A stretch of 64,000 bases of DNA from Bacteroidia bacterium. Lineage in GTDB: Bacteria; Bacteroidota; Bacteroidia; Palsa-965. Position numbers and translations under genes: made by a program. The notes under the pieces are model-generated. The model ran no database searches. It saw only the letters and a program-made list of their open reading frames with translations, and had not been told where the DNA came from. This document shows, in pieces, positions 7,301 to 16,567 of this stretch. Location: the NCBI GenBank assembly GCA_025454955.1, contig JALONL010000014.1, positions 87,740-151,739 on the forward strand, given 5' to 3'. Position 1 is the stretch's first letter. Each line of letters starts with the position of its first letter.

Positions 7301-8476
7301 ATGAAAGAAGTATATATCGTTTCGGCCGTGCGCACACCCATTGGCGCTTTTGGCGGGGCTTTTGCCGATGTTCCGGCCACCAAATTAGGCGCGGCGGCCA
7401 TTAAAGGCGCTGTAGAACGTGCTGGCATCGACCCGAACATGATTGAAGAAGTGTTTATGGGCAGCGTGCTGCAGGCCAATCTGGGTCAGGCGCCCGCACG
7501 TCAGGCCGCCAAGTTTGCCGGACTGCCCGACCATGTGCGCTGCACCACGGTGAACAAAGTGTGTGCTTCGGGCATGAAATCGGTGATGTTTGGGGTGCAA
7601 AGCATCCTCCTGGGCGATAACGACGTGGTGGTGGCCGGTGGCATGGAAAACATGTCGGCCACGCCTTACTACGTGGAAAAAGGACGCTACGGCCACAAAT
7701 ACGGCCACGGGCAATTGCTCGACGCCATTGTGAAAGACGGCCTCACCGATGTGTATCACAACAACCTCATGGGCAACTCGGCCGAGCTTTGCGCGGCCAC
7801 CTATAACATTGGCCGCGAAGCACAGGATGCCTACGCCATTGAATCATACAAACGCTCGGCGGCAGCCTGGGCGGCTGGTAAGTTTGCCGACGAAATTGTG
7901 CCCGTAACCGTGGCCACCCGCAAAGGCGAAGTGGTGATTGCCGAAGACGAAGAGTACAAAAACGTATTCTTCGACAAAATCCCCACCCTGAAACCCGTGT
8001 TTCAGAAAGACGGCACCGTTACAGCCGCCAACGCATCGACCATAAACGACGGTGCCGCCGCACTGGTGCTCATGAGTGCCGACAAGGCCAAAGCACTTGG
8101 CATTAAGCCCTTAGCCATTATCCGCAGCTATGCCGATGCCGAGCAGGCTCCCGAGTGGTTTACCACCACCCCGTCGAAAGCCATTCCCCGCGCACTCGAA
8201 AAAGCCGGACTCACCGCCGATGATATTTCATTCTACGAAATAAACGAAGCCTTTTCGGTGGTGGCCTTGGCCAACCTGCAACTGCTGGGGCTTGATGCAG
8301 CCAAAGTAAACGTAAATGGCGGCGCGGTGGCACTGGGTCACCCGCTGGGCTGCTCGGGCGCACGCATATTGGTTACGCTCCTGCATGTGCTCAAGCAAAA
8401 CGGTGCGCGCTACGGTGCGGCCGGTATTTGCAACGGCGGCGGCGGCGGCAGTGCCATGGTTATTGAAAACGTGTAA
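7301..8476 (+). CDS. acetyl-CoA C-acetyltransferase (thiolase)
   Basis: 391 residues, full length for the family. It condenses two acetyl-CoA to acetoacetyl-CoA or cleaves 3-ketoacyl-CoA. The nucleophile is Cys88 in VNKVCASGMK; the other conserved parts are NEAFSVV, GGAVALGHPLGCSGAR (His) and the C-terminal CNGGGGGSA (second Cys). The gene is monocistronic: it has its own promoter box and a strong terminator. Partners in the same pathway are elsewhere in the window (the 3-hydroxyacyl-CoA dehydrogenase at 54812). AtoB/PhaA/ThlA-type function is likely; direction of the reaction in the cell cannot be told. Confidence 0.93.
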   Translation: MKEVYIVSAVRTPIGAFGGAFADVPATKLGAAAIKGAVERAGIDPNMIEEVFMGSVLQANLGQAPARQAAKFAGLPDHVRCTTVNKVCASGMKSVMFGVQSILLGDNDVVVAGGMENMSATPYYVEKGRYGHKYGHGQLLDAIVKDGLTDVYHNNLMGNSAELCAATYNIGREAQDAYAIESYKRSAAAWAAGKFADEIVPVTVATRKGEVVIAEDEEYKNVFFDKIPTLKPVFQKDGTVTAANASTINDGAAALVLMSADKAKALGIKPLAIIRSYADAEQAPEWFTTTPSKAIPRALEKAGLTADDISFYEINEAFSVVALANLQLLGLDAAKVNVNGGAVALGHPLGCSGARILVTLLHVLKQNGARYGAAGICNGGGGGSAMVIENV

Positions 8477-8492
8477 AACTATGCTGATAACT

Positions 8493-8529
8493 GAACGCGG
8501 CTGCCTTTACGGGGGCCGCGTTCGTTTTT
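8493..8529 (+). terminator. terminator after the thiolase gene
   Basis: Perfect 9-bp stem GAACGCGGC/GCCGCGTTC with a 13-nt loop, followed by GTTTTT. Confidence 0.85.
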
Positions 8530-8530
8530 A

Positions 8531-8538
8531 TACATTTG
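8531..8538 (+). promoter_or_regulatory. TAnnTTTG promoter box of the NlpC/P60 gene
   Basis: TACATTTG ends 6 nt before the ATG at 8545, so the transcript would be leaderless or nearly so. This also decides between the ATG at 8545 and the one at 8536, which lies inside the box region. Confidence 0.65.
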
Positions 8539-8544
8539 CTGCGT

Positions 8545-9330
8545 ATGTACGGAGTTTGCCACCTCAGCGCCGCTGCCTGCCGCCGCGAATCATCTGACCG
8601 GAGTGAGATGGTGACGCAATTGCTCTTTGGCGATGCGTTTGAAGTGTTGGAACAACGCGATGGCTGGCACCGCATCATTACCGCCTGGGATCACTACGAA
8701 TGCTGGATCGACCGCAAGCAGTACCTGCCCGTGGGCAAAGCCACTTTCGACAACCTCCGCCGCAATCCGGCCCCGGTAACCACCGACCTCATTACCATTA
8801 TTACCGACACCGAAACGCAGATTTCGTTTCCCGTCACACTCGGCAGTTCGCTGCCCTACTACCACAGCGGGCAATGCCAGATTGAAGACCGCGTGTTTCT
8901 GGTGGACGGAAACGTAAAACCGTTTGAGCTTGACACCGTGCCCGAACGCCAGGCATTGGTGGACACCGCCCTGCTGTTTATGAATGCGCCCTACCTCTGG
9001 GGCGGACGAACCCCGCTCGGACTCGACTGCTCGGGCTTTGTGCAACTTGTGTTTAAGGCAAACAACATGCAGCTCAAACGCGATGCCTACCAGCAGGTGG
9101 AACCCGGTTTCGCGCTTAGCTTTGTGGAAGAAGCCCAGGCCGGCGACCTCGCCTTTTTCGACAACGAAGAAGGCCGTATTGTACACGTAGGCATGGTCAT
9201 TGATCCCAACAAAATCATCCACGCCTCCGGCCGCGTTCGCATTGATCCGTTTGACCATTACGGCATTTTTACACCCGAGCGCGGCGGATATACACACAAC
9301 CTGCGCATCATCAAAAACATATTGGGATAA
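8545..9330 (+). CDS. SH3-domain NlpC/P60 cysteine peptidase
   Basis: 261 residues. The N-terminal part (YGVCHLSAA...SEMVTQLLFGD) is a bacterial SH3 domain, probably followed by a second one, and residues about 135-255 are an NlpC/P60 domain: catalytic Cys162 in LDCSGFVQLVF and His in IVHVGMVI, with IIHASGRVR completing the fold. Such enzymes cut peptidoglycan stem peptides (gamma-D-Glu-diaminopimelate family). No signal peptide is visible, so a cytoplasmic role in recycling muropeptides, as for YkfC-like enzymes, is possible (inference). Confidence 0.88.
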   Translation: MYGVCHLSAAACRRESSDRSEMVTQLLFGDAFEVLEQRDGWHRIITAWDHYECWIDRKQYLPVGKATFDNLRRNPAPVTTDLITIITDTETQISFPVTLGSSLPYYHSGQCQIEDRVFLVDGNVKPFELDTVPERQALVDTALLFMNAPYLWGGRTPLGLDCSGFVQLVFKANNMQLKRDAYQQVEPGFALSFVEEAQAGDLAFFDNEEGRIVHVGMVIDPNKIIHASGRVRIDPFDHYGIFTPERGGYTHNLRIIKNILG

Positions 9331-9335
9331 ACGCA

Positions 9336-9359
9336 AAAAGCCGGATTGCTCCGGCTTTT
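9336..9359 (+). terminator. bidirectional-type terminator after the NlpC/P60 gene
   Basis: Perfect 10-bp stem AAAAGCCGGA/TCCGGCTTTT with a TTGC loop; A-run on one side and T-run on the other, so it could also serve the convergent small gene at 9384-9560. Confidence 0.85.
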
Positions 9360-9383
9360 GTGATATTTAAACATGATTACTGC

Positions 9384-9560
9384 TTAGTAAGTCATGAAAT
9401 TGGTGCTTTTCTTCACACGCTTGTTCTTCTTACGTTTCTGGCTTTTTGTACCGCAGGCGTGTTTCTGCCCGCAGGCCTCGGCCACAAGAGTTACCGCACC
9501 AAAAGAAAGTGCGAGGATGATAAACTTGCCTGTAATGAAACGGCTGATGTGTTTGCCCAT
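9384..9560 (-). CDS. small exported basic protein, 58 aa
   Basis: ATG at 9560, TAA at 9384-9386. The product starts MGKHISRFITGKFIILALSF, continues to VAEACGQKHACG and ends in a strongly basic tail (KSQKRKKNKRVKKS). The hydrophobic segment (about residues 12-27) could be a signal peptide or lipoprotein signal ending at VAEAC. The gene has a textbook Bacteroidota promoter at 9595-9625, which is the best evidence that it is real. Function unknown. Confidence 0.65.
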   Translation of the reverse strand: MGKHISRFITGKFIILALSFGAVTLVAEACGQKHACGTKSQKRKKNKRVKKSTNFMTY

Positions 9561-9594
9561 GACGCAGTATTAGGTTAGTAGGTTTAAGGTTTTA

Positions 9595-9625
9595 CAAATA
9601 TATAAGAATTTGGTACATAAACAAA
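9595..9625 (-). promoter_or_regulatory. promoter of the small basic protein gene
   Basis: On the minus strand: TTTG (9622-9625), 19 bp, TATATTTG (9595-9602). This matches the Bacteroidota sigma consensus TTTG-N19-TAnnTTTG exactly. Confidence 0.75.
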
Positions 9626-9767
9626 TGTCGCAACCGGCCTGATGATGCCGGGAAAACTGGTTTTCAAAAGGCGTGATAAACAGAAACGTTTCTCTTGCCC
9701 TTAATTCTACAATGCTGTTTTATAGTTAGTTAGTTGATTTTCTGGCAAAAAATCGGGCTTAACAATG

Positions 9768-9811
9768 TGTAGCTGAATAACTACATATATATTTGTAGTC
9801 AAATAACTACA
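9768..9811 (+). promoter_or_regulatory. double palindromic operator and promoter of the ArsR operon
   Basis: Two similar inverted repeats: TGTAGCTGAATAACTACA (9768-9785) and TGTAGTCAAATAACTACA (9794-9811). Between and overlapping them is TATATTTG (9788-9795), a -7 box. The second palindrome ends 2 nt before the ATG of the ArsR-family gene. This placement fits autorepression by that protein. Confidence 0.75.
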
Positions 9812-9813
9812 CA

Positions 9814-10140
9814 ATGAACTTACGCCGCGATGTATTTCAGGCCATAGCCGACCCAACACGGAGAGCCATATTGCTGCTGCTGGCCTCCCAATCCATGACT
9901 GCAGGCGCAATTGCCTCCAACTTCAATACGGCCCGCCCCACGGTGTCAAAACACCTGCAGATTTTAACCGAATGTGAGTTGCTGACCTCCAAACAGCAGG
10001 GGCGCGAAATATTCTACCACCTCAACCCTTCCTCACTGAAAGAAATAGCCGATTTCGTTGAACCATTCAGACAACTGTGGGAAGCAAGGTTTGATAAACT
10101 GGAAGCAATTATGAAAAAACATACACCTGAAAAAAAATGA
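9814..10140 (+). CDS. ArsR/SmtB-family transcriptional repressor
   Basis: 108 residues with a winged helix-turn-helix: [19 protein letters not shown], then [20 protein letters not shown] as the recognition region and [10 protein letters not shown] as the wing. No cysteine-rich metal site is visible, which fits the subgroup that pairs with AHSA1/SRPBCC genes rather than metal sensors. It leads an operon with the next three genes: the next gene overlaps it by 4 nt (ATGA). Two operators sit directly upstream. Confidence 0.9.
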   Translation: MNLRRDVFQAIADPTRRAILLLLASQSMTAGAIASNFNTARPTVSKHLQILTECELLTSKQQGREIFYHLNPSSLKEIADFVEPFRQLWEARFDKLEAIMKKHTPEKK

Positions 10141-10601
10141 AGACAGCACCCAAAACACAGGTTCATGCCGAGCCGGGTAAACAGGAAATTATCATTACCC
10201 GCGAGTTTGACTTACCGGTGGAATTATTGTTCAAAGCCTTTACCGAAGCGGAGTTTGTAGCACAATGGATGAGTACAAATGTGGTAAAACTCGAAAGTCG
10301 CACACACGGAAGCTGGCGATTTGAAACCACCGATCCGAAAGGAAATATACACGGGTTTAACGGAGTAATTCATACACTGGAAACACCAAATAAAATTACC
10401 CGGACATTTGAAATGGAACACACGCCATTTCCGCCACAGATGGAGTTTCTGGAGTTTGAACCAATTACCGGAGAAACCAGCAGGCTGCGTATGCAAATCA
10501 TTTACAAATCGGTAGAAGTGCGCGACAACATGCTGAAACTGCCTTTTGCGGCCGGTATAAACATGGCGCATAACCGCCTCGAAGAAATCATGAAAAAATA
10601 A
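10137..10601 (+). CDS. SRPBCC/AHSA1-domain protein
   Basis: 154 residues of the START-like AHSA1 family: [20 protein letters not shown] at the N-terminus, [22 protein letters not shown] in the middle and HNRLEEIMK at the end (long C-terminal helix). The fold binds hydrophobic ligands; the exact role is unknown. Coupled to the ArsR gene by a 4-nt overlap. Confidence 0.85.
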   Translation: MKTAPKTQVHAEPGKQEIIITREFDLPVELLFKAFTEAEFVAQWMSTNVVKLESRTHGSWRFETTDPKGNIHGFNGVIHTLETPNKITRTFEMEHTPFPPQMEFLEFEPITGETSRLRMQIIYKSVEVRDNMLKLPFAAGINMAHNRLEEIMKK

Positions 10602-10610
10602 GAAGTTGAA

Positions 10611-11003
10611 ATGAGCAAAACACGAAAAATAATTTACTGGATTGCCACTGTGTGGCTGGCACTGGGCATGGTTTCCACGGGAATTGTACAATTGATGAAG
10701 ATGGAAGAAGAGAAAGCTGCTTTTACAAGTCTCGGCTATCCGTTATACTTGCTTGCCCTACTTGGCATCTGGAAAATTGCAGGTGCAGTGGCGGTATTAA
10801 TTCCTAAATTTCCGCTGGTAAAAGAATGGGCTTATGCCGGATTCTTCTTTGCCATGACGGGTGCAATATGTTCTCATCTCGCCGTTGGTCATGCTTTTTC
10901 CGAATTGCTTCCGGCGTTGCTGCTGCTTGCACTTACCGTTGTTTCCTGGTTCATGCGCCCCGCAAACCGTAAAGTACTTTTAACTGTTTCACATACTGCA
11001 TAG
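10611..11003 (+). CDS. DoxX-like membrane protein
   Basis: 130 residues with four hydrophobic segments (about 8-28, 44-64, 73-92 and 98-115). KIIYWIATVWLALGMVSTG, LGYPLYLLALLGIWKIAG and the end FMRP fit the DoxX_2 family of four-helix membrane proteins. Third gene of the ArsR operon, 9 nt after the AHSA1 gene. Its biochemical role is unknown. Confidence 0.82.
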   Translation: MSKTRKIIYWIATVWLALGMVSTGIVQLMKMEEEKAAFTSLGYPLYLLALLGIWKIAGAVAVLIPKFPLVKEWAYAGFFFAMTGAICSHLAVGHAFSELLPALLLLALTVVSWFMRPANRKVLLTVSHTA

Positions 11004-11005
11004 CC

Positions 11006-11584
11006 ATGAATCCTAAGGTTCAGTTTTATTTCGAAAAAGAAAAAAGATGGCGCGATGAAATTATTCATCTCCGGCAAATTGTGCTGGAAACGCCGGTTAC
11101 GGAAGAATTGAAATGGGGCTGCCCCTGCTATATGGCAGAAGGAAAAAATATTGTTTTAATTCATTGTTTCAAAACATACTGTGCATTGCTTTTTTTCAAC
11201 GGCGCACTTCTCCCCGACCCTAAAAACCGTCTCGTCCAACAAACACCCAATGTACAGGCAGCCCGCCAGATGAGGTTTACACACCTGAGCGAAATAATTG
11301 ACCGCGAAGCAGAAATTAAAGATTTTATCAAAAAAGCCATTCAGGCTGAGAAAAGCGGCGAGAAAATAGTACGAAAGAAAACCACCGATTTCCTGTTAGC
11401 TGCCGAGTTTGCCGCACGCCTGAACACCGACAAAGTGCTGAAGAAAGCGTTTGAAACACTCACACCCGGCCGGCAGCGGGCCTATCTGCTTCATTTCTCA
11501 TCGGCCAAACAAGTGGAAACGCGTGTAAAACGCATTGAGAAGTGCATTCCGCTGATACTTCAGGGAAAAGGCATCGACGATTGA
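11006..11584 (+). CDS. YdeI/DUF1801-family protein
   Basis: 192 residues. The N-terminal domain (LRQIVLETPVTEELKWGCPC, then KNIVLIHCFKTYCALLFFNG) is a YdhG/DUF1801-like fold; the C-terminal part (LKKAFETLTPGRQRAYLLHF and VETRVKRIEKCIPLILQGKG) is the YdeI/OmpD-associated helical region. Last gene of the ArsR operon, 2 nt after the DoxX gene. It converges with the vWA gene at a gap of only 11 nt, without a hairpin. Confidence 0.82.
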   Translation: MNPKVQFYFEKEKRWRDEIIHLRQIVLETPVTEELKWGCPCYMAEGKNIVLIHCFKTYCALLFFNGALLPDPKNRLVQQTPNVQAARQMRFTHLSEIIDREAEIKDFIKKAIQAEKSGEKIVRKKTTDFLLAAEFAARLNTDKVLKKAFETLTPGRQRAYLLHFSSAKQVETRVKRIEKCIPLILQGKGIDD

Positions 11585-11595
11585 GAAATTGCGGT

Positions 11596-13686
11596 TTAAT
11601 ACGCGCCGTTGCGTTTACGCAGAAACCACTCCACAGCCAGCAGCAGCAGCAAAATGGCAAATACCCACCACCGGGTAATCAGGTCGTTAAGCTGTTGCGG
11701 ATTGTAAATTACCGGCCTGATGTCTTCGCGGGCGAGGATGAGTTTTTCTAGGCGGTCGATGTCGCGGGCATTTACCATTTCGCCGTTGTGGCGTTTGGCG
11801 AGGTTGTAGAGCAACTGATGATCGGCTGTGAGGCTGGAGGCTTCCATAACCAGCGGCACCACGCTAAACGAGCCTTTTTGCGTAAAAGCCTTTCCGTTTA
11901 CACTCACGCGGCCCACGTAGGTATAATCGCCGGGAGGAAACTGGCCGGCAATTAACCGGTAAGCCGTGGCGGTTTTGGTGAACGTAAACGGAAACTGCTT
12001 TCCGGCGGCGTTGGTAATGGTGAGTGTTACTTCGGGCTCGGTAATGAGTTCGTAGCTTTCGTTATACACCTCGGCCTCGAAACTTACCTGCTGGTTTTCG
12101 TCCCAACTGTTTCGTGTGCTGAGGCGGAAAAGGCTTTTATCGACCTTCACGGCAAGGTATTGCACCGTTTTCGATACAAGTTCGTTGAAAATGTCGTGGT
12201 TGCCGTGGTCGGCAAAATCGCGCAGCCTCCATTTCCACAGGCCTTCGCCGGCAAATACTGCCACTTTTCGGTCGCCCTGCTGGGCAAATACCCAAAGCGG
12301 ATAATCGGTTTTCAACGCACCAATTTTCTGCCGCATAAAAGGTGTGGTGGCCGGTGTGCTTTGAAAATCGGCAAAGGGTGTTTGTACGGCGGGGAACTGC
12401 GGAATGTATTTCACCACATTATCGCTGAGACTGAAAAGCGGGAAACCGTTTACGGGCACAGCCTCGCACTCGTTGGCCCGGTCGCCGTGCGAGGTGATGC
12501 GGATTCCGGCTTTGAGGTTGTTGAAGAAAGTGTATTGACTTTGCAGGCCGGTAATGTAAAACACGGGTATGTTTGCCGCTTCAAGATCGGCCATGAGTTT
12601 TTGTCCGGGGGCGCTTTGCGAAGGAATGCTGTGTAAAATGGCCAGGTTGTATTTGCCCACCGGCTCGTTGAATGCGTCGAGCGTAAAGGCTTCGGCTTCG
12701 TAGTTCTGGCTGTTTTCTATCGACTGTTTGAGAGCACCGATGTCGGGGTGGGGGCCGTCGCTCACGAGCAAAACTTTCTGCCTTCCGTCGAGCACATCCA
12801 CCAGAATTTCGCGGGTGTTGTTTCGCAGGTTTTGTTCGCCGTTTGCGGGGCTGAGTGTAATTCTGTATCGCTGCAGGCCCACGGCGCGGGCTTCCAACTG
12901 CACGGGAATGGTGGTCGAAAATGGATCGCTGTTTATGGTAAGCTGTTGTGTAAACAGTGTTTGTCCGTTTTGCGAAACGGTGAGCACACTGTTTACGCCG
13001 TTGCAGCGGTGTGCCTCGGCCACCACTTCGAGCGGGAAAGTATTGCCGAGGAATGCAATTTTGTTGTGAAGCACGTTGTTTACCAGCAAATCGCGGCGCA
13101 CGGTGGTATCGCCCATGGCTACGGTAAACACGGGTGCTTTGAGCCACGAGGCGGCAAACACCGGACTTTCGCCTTTGTTGTAAAGTCCGTCGCTGGCCAC
13201 AATTACAGCACCCAGGTTGCGTCCGCTGAAACGTGTTTCAATTTCGCCGAAAAGCGAGCTGAAATCGGTTTGCCTGTCGGTCCACTGCGGGGCAAAGTTT
13301 TCGCGGAAACGTTCGCCGAAGCTGTACGTTTTTACCTCAAACTTCTCCCCCAGCCTGGCGGCCAGTTCGTCGATCTTCTTGCGATATTCGTTTTTATACC
13401 ACGCCGAATCGGCCGTAAGCAGGGTCGATTCCGACACATCCTGCGCAATAACCACCACGGGCTTTTCCACTTCGCGGTTCATTGTTTTAAGCAGCGGCCC
13501 CAGCAGCAGAAAGCAAAGCAAACTCACCGCCAGAAAACGAAAACCCGAAAGCAGCCAGATAATGCCGCGCGAAAACTCGCCCAGACGTGTGTTGCGGAAA
13601 TACAGCACCGCCGCGTACACACCGCCCGCCAAAAGGCAAAGCAGTATGTACCACAAGGGTGCTTCGGTAACTATGCGAATACTCAA
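11596..13686 (-). CDS. membrane-anchored vWA-like protein of BatA type
   Basis: 696 residues. Two N-terminal membrane segments (about 10-28 and 43-65) precede a vWA-like domain: PVVVIAQDVSESTLL (in the position of the MIDAS strand, normally DxSxS) and AVIVASDGLYNKG. The middle consists of beta domains, and the C-terminus has a membrane segment WVFAILLLLLAVEWFLRKR. This is the architecture of Bacteroidota vWA/BatA-like proteins with a C-terminal membrane anchor; function is not established. It is possibly co-transcribed with fabG, which lies upstream with a 32-nt gap. Confidence 0.75.
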   Translation of the reverse strand: MSIRIVTEAPLWYILLCLLAGGVYAAVLYFRNTRLGEFSRGIIWLLSGFRFLAVSLLCFLLLGPLLKTMNREVEKPVVVIAQDVSESTLLTADSAWYKNEYRKKIDELAARLGEKFEVKTYSFGERFRENFAPQWTDRQTDFSSLFGEIETRFSGRNLGAVIVASDGLYNKGESPVFAASWLKAPVFTVAMGDTTVRRDLLVNNVLHNKIAFLGNTFPLEVVAEAHRCNGVNSVLTVSQNGQTLFTQQLTINSDPFSTTIPVQLEARAVGLQRYRITLSPANGEQNLRNNTREILVDVLDGRQKVLLVSDGPHPDIGALKQSIENSQNYEAEAFTLDAFNEPVGKYNLAILHSIPSQSAPGQKLMADLEAANIPVFYITGLQSQYTFFNNLKAGIRITSHGDRANECEAVPVNGFPLFSLSDNVVKYIPQFPAVQTPFADFQSTPATTPFMRQKIGALKTDYPLWVFAQQGDRKVAVFAGEGLWKWRLRDFADHGNHDIFNELVSKTVQYLAVKVDKSLFRLSTRNSWDENQQVSFEAEVYNESYELITEPEVTLTITNAAGKQFPFTFTKTATAYRLIAGQFPPGDYTYVGRVSVNGKAFTQKGSFSVVPLVMEASSLTADHQLLYNLAKRHNGEMVNARDIDRLEKLILAREDIRPVIYNPQQLNDLITRWWVFAILLLLLAVEWFLRKRNGAY

Positions 13687-13718
13687 TGGAAAAATTTCGT
13701 TGCGTCAGTCAATCAGCC

Positions 13719-14465
13719 TCAGGTAAGCATTCCGCCACACACATTAAGCACCTGCCCGGTAATGTAGCCCGACATGTCGGAGGCCAGAAACACCGTGGCA
13801 GAGGCAATGTCTTCGGGTGTGCCGCCGCGTTTCAGCGGAATGCCTTCGCGCCACTGCTCCACCACTTTCTGGTCGAGGGCGCCGGTCATTTCGGTTTCAA
13901 TAAAGCCCGGGGCAATCACGTTGCAACGGATATTGCGTGAGCCCAGTTCCAAGGCCACCGATTTGCTGAATCCAATAATACCGGCCTTTGAAGCGGCGTA
14001 ATTGGCCTGTCCGGCATTGCCTTTCACGCCCACCACCGAACTCATGTTTATAATAGAGCCTTTGCGCTGCTTGAGCATGGGCTTCTGCACAGCTTTGGTA
14101 AGGTTAAATACCGATTTGAGGTTGGCGTTTATTACTTCGTCCCACTGCTGCTCGTTCATGCGCATAAGCAGGTTGTCGCGGGTAATGCCGGCATTGTTTA
14201 CGAGAATGTCCACGGTACCGAAATCGGCCACCACATCGGTTACCAGTTTATCGGCGGCGGCAAAATCGGCGGCATCAGAGCGGTATCCTTTGGCTTTCAC
14301 ACCAAAAGCGGTCAGTTCCTGTTCGAGCGCCTGCCCTTTTTCAACCGACGAGAGGTAAGTAAAGGCCACATTGGCACCCTGTTGAGCAAACATGAGGGCA
14401 ATGCCCCGGCCAATACCGCGCGAAGCGCCTGTAACGATAGCCGTTTTTCCTTCGAGAAGCTTCAT
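13719..14465 (-). CDS. fabG: 3-oxoacyl-[acyl-carrier-protein] reductase
   Basis: 248 residues, the normal FabG length. It reduces 3-oxoacyl-ACP with NADPH in fatty acid elongation. Cofactor motif TGASRGIG at 12-19, NNAGIT at 90-95, catalytic Ser143, Tyr156 and Lys160 (YAASK), and the usual C-terminus SGYITGQVLNVCGGM. Short-chain dehydrogenases are many, but the whole pattern fits FabG closely. Confidence 0.92.
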   Translation of the reverse strand: MKLLEGKTAIVTGASRGIGRGIALMFAQQGANVAFTYLSSVEKGQALEQELTAFGVKAKGYRSDAADFAAADKLVTDVVADFGTVDILVNNAGITRDNLLMRMNEQQWDEVINANLKSVFNLTKAVQKPMLKQRKGSIINMSSVVGVKGNAGQANYAASKAGIIGFSKSVALELGSRNIRCNVIAPGFIETEMTGALDQKVVEQWREGIPLKRGGTPEDIASATVFLASDMSGYITGQVLNVCGGMLT

Positions 14466-14517
14466 AAAGTTGATTTAAGTGAAAGAATGCCAAAGATAAC
14501 CCGAAAACGGAATATCG

Positions 14518-16053
14518 TTACGACTTTCGGCGTAAGTTGCTTTGCGCCGGAATTTTGCCCAGCAGCCATTCGTGCACCGGAATAAGTTCGGGCGAAAGCG
14601 GTTTCCAGCTCCAGGGCTGGTTCTGTTCGCTGAGTTTGGCCAGAAGATCGCGCGGCACCTTACCCAGACTATCAAACCTGAAACCGGCCTTGTCGAGTTC
14701 CCTGAACAGTTTGAGAATCATACGGTCGCGCTCGTTTACATCGGCTTTTCTCGCATTGCGTTCGATGTGTTTTTGAAGGTTGCCCACCATGGGCTGCGCT
14801 TCATCGTGCCGGTTCATCTCAATCATGGTCATGATGCGCAGAATACGAATGGCTATTTCCCAGCCTAATTTGTCTTTCGAAAGCTCGAATTTCAGGCTGA
14901 GTTGTCTTGAACATTCTTTGAAGCGACCGAGTCTGAAGTGTACGCAGGCTTCATAGTAAGCGTATTTAGCTATTCGGAAATCGCCTTGTTTTAGGCGGTT
15001 TGTTTTCTGGAGGGTCTCAATGATTTCCTGTGCATGATTCCAGTCGGCATTTAAAAACAATATCTCAAACTCAAATTGCTTGTTCAAATAATAATCCGGC
15101 GACTGTGGTGTTAAATAACCAACTGACTTACGCACCTCTTGCAAAGCCTGATCGTAATTGCGAAGATATACTTCACACTCCGCCAGATTGCCATATGCAA
15201 AGCCCATGCGGGCTTTTCTGTAAACGGATATATTATTTTTGATAAGATTGATAAGGCTTACACATGTTTCTTTGGCGCGATGATAATCATGAATACTTTG
15301 ATAATATCCCATCTCAAACATCAATAAATAATAACCTACTGATGGTGAATTAGTTTGCTGATAATCATATCTTGTTTGAGAAATACAGTCGAGATAAAAT
15401 GAGGAAAGTTTTTGTTCGCCCACGTTACCCGAAAACGACGTATGAAAGATTGTTTTATAGTAATTATCAGTGGCTCGTATATTGGCCTGATTACACTTTT
15501 CGTAATGATTAATTTCCTCAATAAACTTTTCAAACGTTTTCTGCCCCTCACGCCAGGTTTTCATATACTTTAGCTGGTGCAAGTGTTCAAGAAGCACAAA
15601 ATACATTTCGTATTTTCTTGAAGTATAGATGATATCATTAAGTAACTCAATTCCAAGCGTTTCACGTAAGGGAGTAAATCTGATAATCTGTAATATGGTA
15701 GCTTTCTTCTTCAATCGAATCATAATCGGATGAATTTCATCTTCATATTCATCTCTTTGGATATTAATATCAATAGCCAGCGAATCAAGTACTTTGTTGT
15801 ACAATCTGGTTTTGAGCTTGTCAATCCTGCTGTCTCTTGGACCACCATAAATTACCTGCGAACAGAAATCGATATCAGGAGGAGACTGTTTTTTGCTCAA
15901 AAGCAGATTGGCAAGCTCGAGCATTTTTGTTTCCGCCTCATTTCGGGTAGAAAAACCAACAAGGTACTTTTTGAGCACCTTAATTTGCTGCCTGTTAAGG
16001 GTATGCAGCAATTTGTACAGCTTATCTAATTCGTTTTGCTTTGAAGTTGTCAT
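14518..16053 (-). CDS. large alpha-helical (TPR-like) protein of unknown function
   Basis: 511 residues, almost entirely helical, with no signal peptide. The N-terminus is NELDKLYKLLHTLNRQQIKV; regular helix pairs follow, such as ALQEVRKSVGYLTPQSPDYY and EACVHFRLGRFKECSRQLSL, which look like degenerate TPRs. The C-terminus is proline- and basic-residue rich. Bacteroidota have many such solenoid proteins with no known role. It lies 52 nt upstream of fabG in the same direction. Confidence 0.6.
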   Translation of the reverse strand: MTTSKQNELDKLYKLLHTLNRQQIKVLKKYLVGFSTRNEAETKMLELANLLLSKKQSPPDIDFCSQVIYGGPRDSRIDKLKTRLYNKVLDSLAIDINIQRDEYEDEIHPIMIRLKKKATILQIIRFTPLRETLGIELLNDIIYTSRKYEMYFVLLEHLHQLKYMKTWREGQKTFEKFIEEINHYEKCNQANIRATDNYYKTIFHTSFSGNVGEQKLSSFYLDCISQTRYDYQQTNSPSVGYYLLMFEMGYYQSIHDYHRAKETCVSLINLIKNNISVYRKARMGFAYGNLAECEVYLRNYDQALQEVRKSVGYLTPQSPDYYLNKQFEFEILFLNADWNHAQEIIETLQKTNRLKQGDFRIAKYAYYEACVHFRLGRFKECSRQLSLKFELSKDKLGWEIAIRILRIMTMIEMNRHDEAQPMVGNLQKHIERNARKADVNERDRMILKLFRELDKAGFRFDSLGKVPRDLLAKLSEQNQPWSWKPLSPELIPVHEWLLGKIPAQSNLRRKS

Positions 16054-16273
16054 TGAAAGAAAAAAGATAAGCGAATATCAATTGAATTTCCGTATTAACC
16101 CCGGTTGGTTTTTCAGATTACCTTGTTTCGATGAGGGTTTAACCATTTAGACATTCGCCATTGCTCTAAACGAAAGTCTTTTTTACGCTGAATTGTCTCT
16201 TAAAGTTCGATTCGAAGGGTCTTCCTTTGCACAGTCAATACAAACAAAAATAACAACTAATCACTCCCGAAAA

Positions 16274-16567
16274 ATGAAAACGTCACTTAAAATGCTTGTC
16301 CTGGCAATTGCCGCTCTCTTTGTTACTTCATTCACCACTTTGAATGCCAACACAGGTTATGCTGCAACTCAGCAACACGCATCAGCCACCGGTAATGTTA
16401 GCGATGCTGAGATTATCGAATTCATGTCGGATCGGGGGTTTACGGTTACAGCAATTACTCACATTGAAGGTACAACCAATGTGAAAGTGACTGTAGTTGG
16501 CGGCAGAAAGTTTGTTCTTTATATCGTGGCAAATGAGATTCGCGACTGGGAAGAAGTACTCAGCTAA
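16274..16567 (+). CDS. small exported protein, 97 aa
   Basis: The ATG at 16274 gives a clear signal peptide (MKTSLKMLVLAIAALFVTSF) with a cleavage region around TLNANTGYA. The mature part is a small beta-alpha domain, SDAEIIEFMSDRGFTVTAIT and KVTVVGGRKFVLYIV. I do not recognise a family. The in-frame codons upstream to 16193 would place non-signal sequence before the signal peptide, so that start is rejected. Confidence 0.65.
   Translation: MKTSLKMLVLAIAALFVTSFTTLNANTGYAATQQHASATGNVSDAEIIEFMSDRGFTVTAITHIEGTTNVKVTVVGGRKFVLYIVANEIRDWEEVLS

Noticed and set aside
12748..13767. 339-codon plus-strand frame opposite the vWA gene
   Set aside because: Shadow of the minus-strand vWA gene, with His/Gln-rich composition typical of antisense frames.
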